A stretch of DNA of 64,000 bases from Oopsacas minuta (Eukaryota; Porifera; Hexactinellida; Lyssacinosida; Leucopsacidae), in NCBI GenBank assembly GCA_024704765.1, contig JAKMXF010000354.1:62690-126689 (forward strand), given 5' to 3'. The translations under genes and the position numbers were made by a program. Positions within the stretch are counted from its first letter, which is position 1. Every line of letters starts with the position of its first letter. The notes beneath the pieces are model-generated. The model did not search any database. It saw only the letters and a list, made by a program, of their open reading frames with translations, and was not told the origin of the DNA. Positions 33,046-41,563 of this stretch are shown here, one piece after another.

Positions 33046-34614
33046 ATGTATATATTATTTATTTTGTCCCTATTCGCTCTCCTATATCCAGTCCTATCCT
33101 GCATCAGTTCTACTGAGATTAATTGTACTTGTAAACATACAGCTCAAGATATAGGAGAGTGTTCCTCTAATGATACCTGTATAGGATTTGTCTGCTATGT
33201 ATTCACCCGTAGATATCTGCATTCGATTTCTACTCAATGGGGGTGTCTGAAAGAGGATGATATCGCTGAGGCATCCCATATTTCCAACGATTCGCTATGT
33301 CCTAGAAAGTTTCCTTTCGAATATAGTCCAAACCTTCTTGATGAATGTTGCTGTACTGACTATTGTAATACTAACCTAAAACCTGAGTTTACTACCACTG
33401 CTACTCCTCCATTGACCACTACAACTGGTAAACCTATAGAGAAATCCACCATATTAGCTTTCTCAATCAGTATTCCATTATTCTTAATATCTATTATTGT
33501 ACTACTCTTGATTCTACTTTCATTGTTCTTCCGATCTGGATATGCTAACTCTAGATTGTTCAGATCAATCGGATCAACTCGTATACGACGTACAGAATCA
33601 TACTGCCTCTGTTCTGGGTCGTTGGAGGGAGACACCTTATCCTCCGGCTCAGGGTCTGGTCTGCCATTCCTACAGCCACGTACTGTTGCTAAAGAGATCC
33701 AGCTGTTGGAATTAGTTGGGCAAGGTAGATTTGGTCGCGTACACAGAGGAATCTGGCGTGGTGATTCTGTAGCAGTTAAGATATTCTCCACAGTGGATGA
33801 GGACTCATGGACCCGGGAGACAGGCATATACAACACAGTCCTTCTAAGACATGACAATATCCTCACTTGTCTAGGATCTGATATGATATCTAATGACGGG
33901 GTTACAGAATTGTGGCTCGTGACTCACTACCATCCATTTGGCTCACTCTACGACTATTTGAATAAATCTACTGTACAACTAGAGATGAATATATTCTCTC
34001 AGCTCGCTATCTCTGCTATCAACGGATTAGTGCATCTACACTGGGACATTAGTGGTACTCATAACAAGCCAGCTATTGCTCATCGAGACCTGAAAAGTAA
34101 GAATCTGTTAGTCAAGAATGGATGTACTATTTGCATTGCAGATTTCGGAATGGCAGTACGAGACCAGAACAAGGAAGACTTGGATGAAGCAGCTAAGAAC
34201 ATTAAACAAGGAACAAGTAGATACCTAGCTCCTGAGATATTGGGTGAGACTATAGACACAACCTCTTTCGACTCCTACCGTCGTGTTGATATATACTGTT
34301 TCGGATTGATATTATGGGAATTAATGCAGAAATTAAAATCCCCTGATGAGCATGTGGACGATTATCAGATCCCTTATCATACTGAGGCTCCCTCTGACCC
34401 TACATTTGAGGATATGCGTGAGATTGTATTCGTACAGAAGAAGCGACCTCATTCTAGCAAGAGACTTCTCAACTCAACAGCTCTAGCTAGCATACTACAG
34501 ATAATGCAGGAATGCTGGTATCAAGATCCTGGAGCTCGTCTCACCTCTCTCAGAATAAAAAGTACACTTACCTCTACACTAGCTTTTGTACCCAACAATG
34601 TGTATAGTGACTGA
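33046..34614 (+). CDS. TGF-beta superfamily type I receptor kinase
   Basis: Single-pass receptor serine/threonine kinase that phosphorylates R-SMADs after activation by a type II receptor. The 522 residues read: signal peptide (about 1-20), cysteine-rich activin-type ectodomain ending in DECCCTDYCN, a Thr/Pro stalk, a membrane helix at about 134-160, then the GS box SGSGSGLPFLQPRTVAKEI, which marks type I receptors. The kinase has VGQGRFGRVHRG, VAVKIFS, the L45-loop region MISNDGVTELWLVTHYHPFG, HRDLKSKN, ADFGMAV and GTSRYLAPE. The L45 loop does not plainly match the ALK5/4/7 or BMP class, so no orthologue is assigned. It is intronless here, unlike most animal orthologues. Confidence 0.95.
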   Translation: MYILFILSLFALLYPVLSCISSTEINCTCKHTAQDIGECSSNDTCIGFVCYVFTRRYLHSISTQWGCLKEDDIAEASHISNDSLCPRKFPFEYSPNLLDECCCTDYCNTNLKPEFTTTATPPLTTTTGKPIEKSTILAFSISIPLFLISIIVLLLILLSLFFRSGYANSRLFRSIGSTRIRRTESYCLCSGSLEGDTLSSGSGSGLPFLQPRTVAKEIQLLELVGQGRFGRVHRGIWRGDSVAVKIFSTVDEDSWTRETGIYNTVLLRHDNILTCLGSDMISNDGVTELWLVTHYHPFGSLYDYLNKSTVQLEMNIFSQLAISAINGLVHLHWDISGTHNKPAIAHRDLKSKNLLVKNGCTICIADFGMAVRDQNKEDLDEAAKNIKQGTSRYLAPEILGETIDTTSFDSYRRVDIYCFGLILWELMQKLKSPDEHVDDYQIPYHTEAPSDPTFEDMREIVFVQKKRPHSSKRLLNSTALASILQIMQECWYQDPGARLTSLRIKSTLTSTLAFVPNNVYSD

Positions 34615-35231
34615 TTCATTATTTCCATATCTGTTATCAACATTTGATGAAAGGATATAAACGTATATTTATTTGTACTAAATATTTAAACAGCATGTTT
34701 GTATGTATGTATGTATATCTCACATCTTTGATGAATGACTTTAATTGGATTTATATTCTATACGCGGTTGGTCTGAGCTCTTTAAAAGTTTTTATTTATG
34801 CAATCAATTCAAAATCTAAGTCCCACAGCTGCAGCTGGCTATTATTCGCTGGGATACTATTCAGGGAAAATATGGAATACTACATAAATTACCATATTTA
34901 TTATTCCCCGATTAGGCGATTACTAACCGAGAACAGTCAAGTGATACGGTATTCATCAAACTAATTTCCTGTAGTATTAAACTAAAGAGTCCGAACTCCC
35001 TCCAGGTTTTCTTGAAAATTGGAAAGTTTTAATCCTATGGTAGTAGATGGTGGACGGTTTTAATACAAACTATTGCTGATTACTGAGCTGTAGAACCTCG
35101 TTAATACATAATACAGGTGACATAGAGATGTGTTTATACTCTATATCTTGAGTTACGTCTTAACTAGATCTAGATTCTACTGTAATACTTAATCTATTTG
35201 TCTTTTGTACTCCCATATAATATCCTTCAGA
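34615..35231. other. Intergenic, nothing recognised
   Basis: Contains a (GTAT)n tract at about 34,698-34,717 and a MITE-like phrase 'gtagaacctcgttaatac' at 35,091-35,108 without a visible partner. A 106-codon open frame at 34,644 is low-complexity and not considered a gene. Confidence 0.35.
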
Positions 35232-36185
35232 ATGTTATTTCGACTTAGATTGCTTCAACTTAGACATCACTTATTACACAAATCATTTTTTCCAACCTTT
35301 TCTACTGATAGCTCTCCAGAAAATATTACTTTTATCTGTTCGGGTTTTGAATCGAATCACTCATACAATATTTCAAAATTTAAGAAAAATATCTTAATTG
35401 ACTCTTCTAAATATTCACTAATTCCTTTACCTAAGGAAATAAATGAAGCTATTTTGTTAAAAATTCCTAAACCTCGATCTCGTGATGACGCAGACAGTTT
35501 AGTTTTTGTCTTTAACAACGGATTAATGGTTACTTGGAATGTTTCTAAGAAAGAAGTAAATCAACTCAAACAGAATCTCTTGTTATTACAATCTAATAAT
35601 TCTAGCGGACTAACTCGTAGTAATTTGGAGAGGGAGGACATAAACTATACAATCAGTAGTGATGGGAAGACAGGTATTTATAAGAACGATATTGTACTCT
35701 TTCGGCATAAAGATAAAACGATAACATTCTTAGAACAATATGCGTTTTCTCATGCTATTGCATTGTCTATGCGTTTGGCAATCTGGGAAAGACTTGTTGA
35801 TGATTTTGTATCTTCCATTTATTGGATACCAAATGCACTGAAGAACGGACAGAAAATAAGAATATCAAGGAGCGATATTCTGAAGAAAACTGGAGAATTA
35901 TTATCAATTAGATATCAAGTTAATTTCAACTCTGACTTGTTTAAAGCTCCTGATTGTTTCTGGGATAATCCTAGTCTGGAAGAACTGTACAACAAGATGT
36001 CAGCTTATCTTGATGTGAAAATGAGAGGGAGGATATTGACAGAGATGATGAATCACTGTTCTGCTATTGTAGATCTTCTAAGGAGTCATTTAAATGAGAG
36101 ACACTCCTTTAGATTGGAGTGGGGGATTATTATTCTTATTCTTTTCGAGGTTATGTTTGAAATTTTACATTATTTACATAAATAA
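35232..36185 (+). CDS. RMND1: RMND1 / DUF155 mitochondrial protein
   Basis: RMND1 is a mitochondrial inner-membrane protein needed for translation of mtDNA-encoded proteins (yeast Sif2/Sif3 family). From ATG 35,232 the product is 317 residues, beginning with a basic, arginine-rich presequence (MLFRLRLLQLRHHLLHKSFF) typical of mitochondrial import. The DUF155 region follows with DSLVFVFNNGLMVTWNVSKK, SHAIALSMRLAIWERLVDD and SRSDILKKTGELLSIR. PDCFWDNPSLEELYNKMSAY, HCSAIVDLLRSHLNERHSFR and LEWGIIILILFEVMFEIL come next; the last is the C-terminal membrane anchor that defines the family. No intron is seen. An in-frame TTG at 35,205 is not needed. Confidence 0.93.
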   Translation: MLFRLRLLQLRHHLLHKSFFPTFSTDSSPENITFICSGFESNHSYNISKFKKNILIDSSKYSLIPLPKEINEAILLKIPKPRSRDDADSLVFVFNNGLMVTWNVSKKEVNQLKQNLLLLQSNNSSGLTRSNLEREDINYTISSDGKTGIYKNDIVLFRHKDKTITFLEQYAFSHAIALSMRLAIWERLVDDFVSSIYWIPNALKNGQKIRISRSDILKKTGELLSIRYQVNFNSDLFKAPDCFWDNPSLEELYNKMSAYLDVKMRGRILTEMMNHCSAIVDLLRSHLNERHSFRLEWGIIILILFEVMFEILHYLHK

Positions 36186-36667
36186 CTAAATACCTTCTCA
36201 CTTAGAATTGAGTCATGGAAGAATCTAAATAGCCTTTACGGTACAACTATAGTATTGTACCGGAAGGTGATTCCCTTTTAATCGACACTAGGGGTTATTT
36301 TGAAGTCATAGAACTCGTCGAATAATGAACAGGGAACTTTAGAAGACTAAAATCGGACTAAATTTGACAAAGTTATAATCATTTTACTATATAAGCCAAA
36401 GTCTATGAGGATATTTGCAATAACTGAATGAAGCCAATTTATACGCTATATGTTTGTTTGTATTCACTTTGCTTATGCATACTACTCTCACACGTTCAGC
36501 ATTTCTATGAGTTTGTATTTTATGTTATTTCCTATGATGTTTTACAAATGAGAGGTCATGAAACTAACTAAACCACGTTTATGATTGATGAAGCCACTTT
36601 TAGAATACATATGAAGACTAATATTCTAAATACCTAACTATTCCTATGATTGCAAAGTAGTGTATGA

Positions 36668-37011
36668 CAGGCTTGGACCGGGTCATGATATCCTGACTCC
36701 GTAGACCAGGTTGAAATTTCTGACCCGGTGACCCGGTTTTCAAAACATTAATTTTCTATATTACATATCTATATACGTACATAAGAGTATATATGTATAT
36801 AAGTATACAGTAGTAATGATACCAAACAAGTTTAGTAAAAATACTAATGATTCATGAAAATGAAACGTGTAACTAATATTGACTGAATCTTTATGATTTA
36901 CAAACCGTTATAATTTAATTATCCATAAAGATATAAACCGGGTCAAGTCAAAATCAGTGACCCGGTTCAGACCAGGAAATTTATTGAAAATAGTGACCCG
37001 GTCCAAGCCTG
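36668..37011. mobile_element. 344-bp hAT MITE, TSD GTGTATGA
   Basis: The inverted ends are CAGGCTTGGACCGGGTCA and TGACCCGGTCCAAGCCTG, flanked by the exact 8-bp duplication GTGTATGA (36,660-36,667 and 37,012-37,019). Interior copies of 'gacccggt' near both ends strengthen the inverted symmetry. Non-coding. It is nested inside the Merlin-like element, and its right end matches the solo end at 16,303. Confidence 0.92.
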
Positions 37012-37227
37012 GTGTATGATTACCCAACATTGTAATAGGAATGCAACATTTTCAATACGAAAACAAATATGTAGTATTAATGAAAACAACAAAATGCTAT
37101 TGTCAGTAATGTGGTTATTTCAAATTAAGTTGCCACAAAATTGTGACATTCCTTCTAGCAATTGTGTTACGTCGATGAGCCGACTGGTATATAACAAGTA
37201 ATTGTTGCACATATAATATTCTACGTA

Positions 37228-38132
37228 TTGATATTACAACTAATGGATTTTCAGCCAATACTTGAGCCCACTGTCTTCAGAGAAATCCCGCAGGATTTGA
37301 TTATTGATGACATTATTATCCTTGCACAGTCTTGTGATAATGTCATAAACTGGTTAAGAACGTATGGCTTATTAGCGCGTCGAATGCGGTGTCGTTGTGG
37401 AGTAGAAATGTATGAAACACATTCTTCTCACTTTCAGGATGGCTATGAATGGAGATGTAGTCCATGTAGACGAAAGTGTTCGATCCGCCATGGGTCCTTC
37501 TTCACACCATCCAAAATTCCACTCCCATTGATGTTCAAGTGCCTGTACTATTGGAGTGAGCACTTGCAGTCGCATGCATTTTTGGAGAAGCATTTGCGAT
37601 GGAGTCCGAACACAGTGGTTGATTAGAAGAAATATTAATGAACCCTCAACCCATTGGAGGTCCTGGCAAGATCGTTGAGATAGACGAATCCAAATTCGGC
37701 AAACGAAAATATAATAGGGGCAGACTGTTAAGTGGCCAGTGGGTATTTGGGATGGTTGAGAGGGATACAGATGATATAATTATGGTTACTGTACCTGATC
37801 GCTCAACAGCCACTCTTCTGCCAATTATCCAAAGGTTCATTCATCCACAAACAATAATTTATTCTGATGAGTGGGCTTCCTACAATATATTAAGTCACTC
37901 CGGATATACCCATTACACAGTTAACCATTCCGAGAATTTCGTAGGCCCAGCGACTTATGTACACACCCAGAAGATAGAAGGGAGTTGGGGAGGTGTTCAG
38001 AAAAAAGGACAGACAACAAATCCTGAATTACTTGAGACCCATCTCATAGAGGCTTGTTGGCGGAGGAGACATAAGAAAAATATTTTTGGATTTATTCTAA
38101 GAGGAATTAGAGGTTTATATCCAGTAATATAA
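37228..38132 (+). pseudogene. ISXO2/Merlin-type DDE transposase (broken)
   Basis: Two frames, 37,228-37,626 and 37,638-38,132, are successive parts of an ISXO2-like transposase. The first has a zinc-ribbon CRCG with WRCSPCRRKCS and the helix region ending SPNTVVD. The second begins NPQPIGGPGKIVEIDESKFG (first catalytic Asp), continues IYSDEWASY (second catalytic Asp) and has HTQKIEGSWGG (third acidic residue), then the conserved C-terminal helix. A stop and a small deletion lie at the junction where about a dozen residues are expected. Catalytic residues are present, but a full protein cannot be made from this copy. It is the only transposase seen between the long TIRs. Confidence 0.88.
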
Positions 38133-38350
38133 ATCAGTATCTGTAAACTTCATCATAGTAAATATTTTCTTAGAATGTTGGTAATATATACATCAATATA
38201 GTCATAGTGTACTAGGTATCACTTATAATCCGAATTGTAACCACTACAGTACACCCAGTCACTCAATAATCTGAACACTTTCACAAGGGTTAATTCACTA
38301 TTTATTAAGTTGTTTTTTATGTAGCAAAATATGTTGCTAAGAATATAGAC

Positions 38351-38586
38351 CAGGGCTGTATCAACTCATTTTGAGTTGGCAAAAATCAACTCATTTTTTT
38401 CTATCAACTCATTCATTTTTATTGCACCAACTCATTCAACTCATTTCAACTCAATTCTAAAATGAGTTGGTTCAATCAACTCATTTCAACTCATTCAACT
38501 CATTCAACTCATTCATTTGAGGGTTACCAACTCATTCAATAAAATGACTTGATTTTGCCAACTCAAAATGAGTTGATACAACCCTG
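38351..38586. mobile_element. 236-bp hAT MITE built of ACTCATT repeats, TSD ATATAGAC
   Basis: The inverted ends are CAGGGCTGTATCAACTCATT and, from the right, CAGGGTTGTATCAACTCATT, both running into TTGAGTTGGC. Exact 8-bp duplications ATATAGAC lie at 38,343-38,350 and 38,587-38,594. The interior consists almost wholly of repeated (C)AACTCATT units in direct and inverse orientation, so the element looks like an amplified subterminal motif. Non-coding; nested in the Merlin-like element. Confidence 0.92.
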
Positions 38587-39371
38587 ATATAGACCCAATT
38601 TATTAGCCTTAATCTAAAACCTAGATAAATGTAGTTGTTGCATAAATATAGATATGTTGCATATCTAAGGGTTAATTTTGAAAGAGTGCGTGCTCAAATA
38701 TGAATTCACTGCAATATTTAGCTCAAATTATGAACTAAAATCTCAGCTCCAATTTGATCGCATCTTACCCTCAACATTATATGATCTCACCTAAATGTGT
38801 CCTGTTTCACCGGATTTGGGTTGTACTCCTGGAATTTTGACAGCAGCCCCATCATATTTCCCCAGAAAATTAGAGGGAACAGCGTGCTTAAGATATGCGT
38901 ACTTCCCTTGACTATAGTGATTAGTCATGGACGTAGTATAGTATCAGGAGTGTGCTGGGGGCCCATGCGGAATGCCTAGGCCTATTAATAGGTTTATGAG
39001 CGTCCCCCACTTCATTTTTCGGACAAATATTACTGGACACGTACTCGGATTTGTTATAATGCAAACAGTAAACCATAAAATTTTACTCCTATAAAACATA
39101 AAATACAAACTCATAGAAATGCTGAATGTGTGAGAGTAGTATGCATAAGCAAAGTGAAACAAACAAACATATAGCGTATAAATTGGCTTCATTCAGTTAT
39201 TGCAATATATCCTCATAGACTTTGGCTTATATAGTAAAATGATTATAACTTTGTCAAATTTAGTCCGATTTAGTCTTCTAAAGTTCCCTGTTCATTATTC
39301 GACGAGTTCTATGACTTCAAAATAACCCCTAGTGTCGATTAGGAATACCGACAATTCGCACCGCGACAATT

Positions 39372-40118
39372 CGCACCACCGACAATTCGCACCTAATTTG
39401 ATTGGCCTACTGTGTCCACTTGCCCAGCCTCAACAGATGCTTCTGGACTTTGAGAAGGGCGCGATTACCAGCTTTGAGCATGTCTGGCCTAACACAGTAG
39501 TGAAGTGCTGCTTCTTCCACCTCACACAGAATATCTGGCGACATGTGCAGTCTGTAGGGCTGCAGTCTGCCTACACACATGACGAAGAGTTGGCTATGTG
39601 CATCCGGAGGATACCAGCCCTTGCTTTTGCCCGACCAGCAGACGTACACGATCTGTTTGATCAAGTGGCAATGGACCTCCCCCTTACGTCTGAGATAGGC
39701 GAACTAGTCGACTACTTTGAGAGGACGTATATCGGTCGCACGCTAGCCAGTGGATACCATGTAGCAGCGACGTTCCCCATCGACCTGCATCGACCTGTGG
39801 GACTACCACCTCAGCACGCCCTTCGGGCTCCCCCGTACAACCAACGCCGTGGAGGCATGGCACCACAGCTTCAATGCCACTGTCGGCTGCCATCACCCCA
39901 CCATATGGAAGTTCCTCCTAGCCCTCAAGCGTGAGCAGGGCCTAGTGGAGGTGCGGCATACTAACTACCTCGTTGGCAAGCCACCAACCAAGCGAAGGCG
40001 GTCCCAACAGAGTGAGGAAGCGTTGAAGACTCTAGTTCGTGAATATTATTCTCAAGATCGTTCTAAAATGGAGTTCTTGCAGGGTGTAGCACATCATTTC
40101 AGTCTGGGAACCGATTAA
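39372..40118 (+). pseudogene. Partial MULE-type transposase, left arm
   Basis: The translation contains LLDFEKGAITSFEHVWPNT followed by KCCFFHLTQNIWRHVQSVGL, the second catalytic Asp and CxFH motif of MULE-family transposases, then a helical region. After about 39,797 the homologous sequence continues in another frame (VEAWHHSFNATVGCHHPT to the end at 40,118). The shift coincides with an exact 10-bp tandem duplication CATCGACCTG at 39,778-39,787 and 39,788-39,797. The N-terminal part with the first catalytic Asp and any zinc finger is absent. The gene cannot give an active transposase. Confidence 0.85.
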
Positions 40119-40186
40119 CATGTTAATCTAAAGGATTATCTAGCCCTCAAATACATTGATTAGAGATAATCCTTTAGATTAACATG

Positions 40187-40907
40187 TTAATCGGTTCCCA
40201 GACTGAAATGATGTGCTACACCCTGCAAGAACTCCATTTTAGAACGATCTTGAGAATAATATTCACGAACTAGAGTCTTCAACGCTTCCTCACTCTGTTG
40301 GGACCGCCTTCGCTTGGTTGGTGGCTTGCCAACGAGGTAGTTAGTATGCCGCACCTCCACTAGGCCCTGCTCACGCTTGAGGGCTAGGAGGAACTTCCAT
40401 ATGGTGGGGTGATGGCAGCCGACAGTGGCATTGAAGCTGTGGTGCCATGCCTCCACGGCGTTGGTTGTACGGGGGAGCCCGAAGGGCGTGCTGAGGTGGT
40501 AGTCCCACAGGTCGATGCAGGTCGATGGGGAACGTCGCTGCTACATGGTATCCACTGGCTAGCGTGCGACCGATATACGTCCTCTCAAAGTAGTCGACTA
40601 GTTCGCCTATCTCAGACGTAAGGGGGAGGTCCATTGCCACTTGATCAAACAGATCGTGTACGTCTGCTGGTCGGGCAAAAGCAAGGGCTGGTATCCTCCG
40701 GATGCACATAGCCAACTCTTCGTCATGTGTGTAGGCAGACTGCAGCCCTACAGACTGCACATGTCGCCAGATATTCTGTGTGAGGTGGAAGAAGCAGCAC
40801 TTCACTACTGTGTTAGGCCAGACATGCTCAAAGCTGGTAATCGCGCCCTTCTCAAAGTCCAGAAGCATCTGTTGAGGCTGGGCAAGTGGACACAGTAGGC
40901 CAATCAA
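40187..40907 (-). pseudogene. Partial MULE-type transposase, right arm (inverse copy)
   Basis: This is the reverse-complement twin of the left-arm fragment, encoding the same two peptides (a DFEKGAITSFEHVWPNT part and a VEAWHHSFNATV part) and sharing the same 10-bp tandem duplication. Because the defect is common to both arms, it predates the arm duplication or has been copied by gene conversion. Confidence 0.85.
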
Positions 40908-40978
40908 ATTAGGTGCGAATTGTCGGTATTCCGTCGATTAAAAGGGAATCACCTTCCGGTACAATCCTATAGTTGTAT

Positions 40979-41563
40979 CCAATTCATGTAATTATCAGAA
41001 TAGAATTCAATTAAACTTTATTCCATAAAATATGTAGCAAAATACATGAATAAAAATCTAAGAAACCAGTATAGTAACTAAAAGACTTTAGTTTTCAATT
41101 TCTCATGCCGAGTAACTTTAGTTTATCCTTTAGGTTAGCCATTTCTGACATATCTTAATAATAATTATCTTGCGACCCATTACGCTCAAGTTGCTCCTAA
41201 CCGATTTTGTGTAGTTTTCCCTTTTTGTGAATACGTACTCCTCTACTCGTCACACTCACGTATTTATATAAATATTGTGACCTCCCACGTCGAAACTTAT
41301 AACTTACTGAATCAGGGCTCTCAACTCTCGCGATCTCGTCACTTGTGCGTGTCACATGATTTCGCGTCTGTACATACAACAAAATCCCTAGTCTATTCAT
41401 AGAAAACTAATACTAAATCATAAATATTTCAGCGTGAGATTTTTCACGAATCTCACGATTTTGAAAGTCCCTGAGAGCTATAGCCCTGCTAAGCCATTAA
41501 GATATTTTCAAATTTCTTTTCTCAACTTTATTTGCCTCACTGTCACTTTCAGTATAACTAAGA
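40979..41563. other. Intergenic, nothing recognised
   Basis: Spacer between the transposon stack and the EPSTI1-like gene. A TCTCACGA/TCGTGAGA-like pair occurs near 41,440-41,460. No other feature stands out. Confidence 0.35.

Larger units (their letters stand above)
39342..40932. mobile_element. Palindromic MULE-like fold-back element, TSD GTCGATTA
   Basis: The element is bounded by GGAATACCGACAATTCGCAC and its inverse, and flanked by the exact 8-bp duplication GTCGATTA (39,334-39,341 and 40,933-40,940). It is inserted into the right TIR of the Merlin-like element. The arms 39,342-40,141 and 40,164-40,932 are inverse copies around a 22-nt loop (40,142-40,163). The left arm has 31 extra bases because GACAATTCGCACC occurs three times there and once on the right. 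Otherwise the arms encode the same peptides. Each arm carries the same partial MULE-type transposase gene. Confidence 0.93.
36241..40978 (+). mobile_element. Merlin-like composite transposon with long TIRs
   Basis: A left inverted repeat of about 300 bp (36,241-36,543) is repeated in inverse orientation with roughly 97% identity by eye at about 39,035-39,341 plus 40,933-40,978. The right copy is interrupted by a later insertion. Both share TACAACTATAG and ATTGTACCGGAAGGTGATTC, then a long block past ACTAGGGGTTATTTTGAAG. The interior carries an ISXO2/Merlin-type transposase (37,228-38,132), a 344-bp hAT MITE, a 236-bp hAT MITE and, within the right inverted repeat, a 1,591-bp palindromic MULE-like element. 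Without the latter and its duplication the host element would be about 3.1 kb. A terminal duplication for the host element was not found. The link between these TIRs and the transposase is inference from position. Confidence 0.7.

Noticed and set aside
33360-33866. 168-codon minus-strand frame opposite the receptor gene
   Set aside because: Shadow of the receptor coding sequence; the receptor frame has full domain support.
34644-34964. 106-codon frame after the TGF-beta receptor
   Set aside because: Tyr/Ile/Asn-rich translation of A+T-rich DNA with no pattern; probably 3' UTR and spacer.
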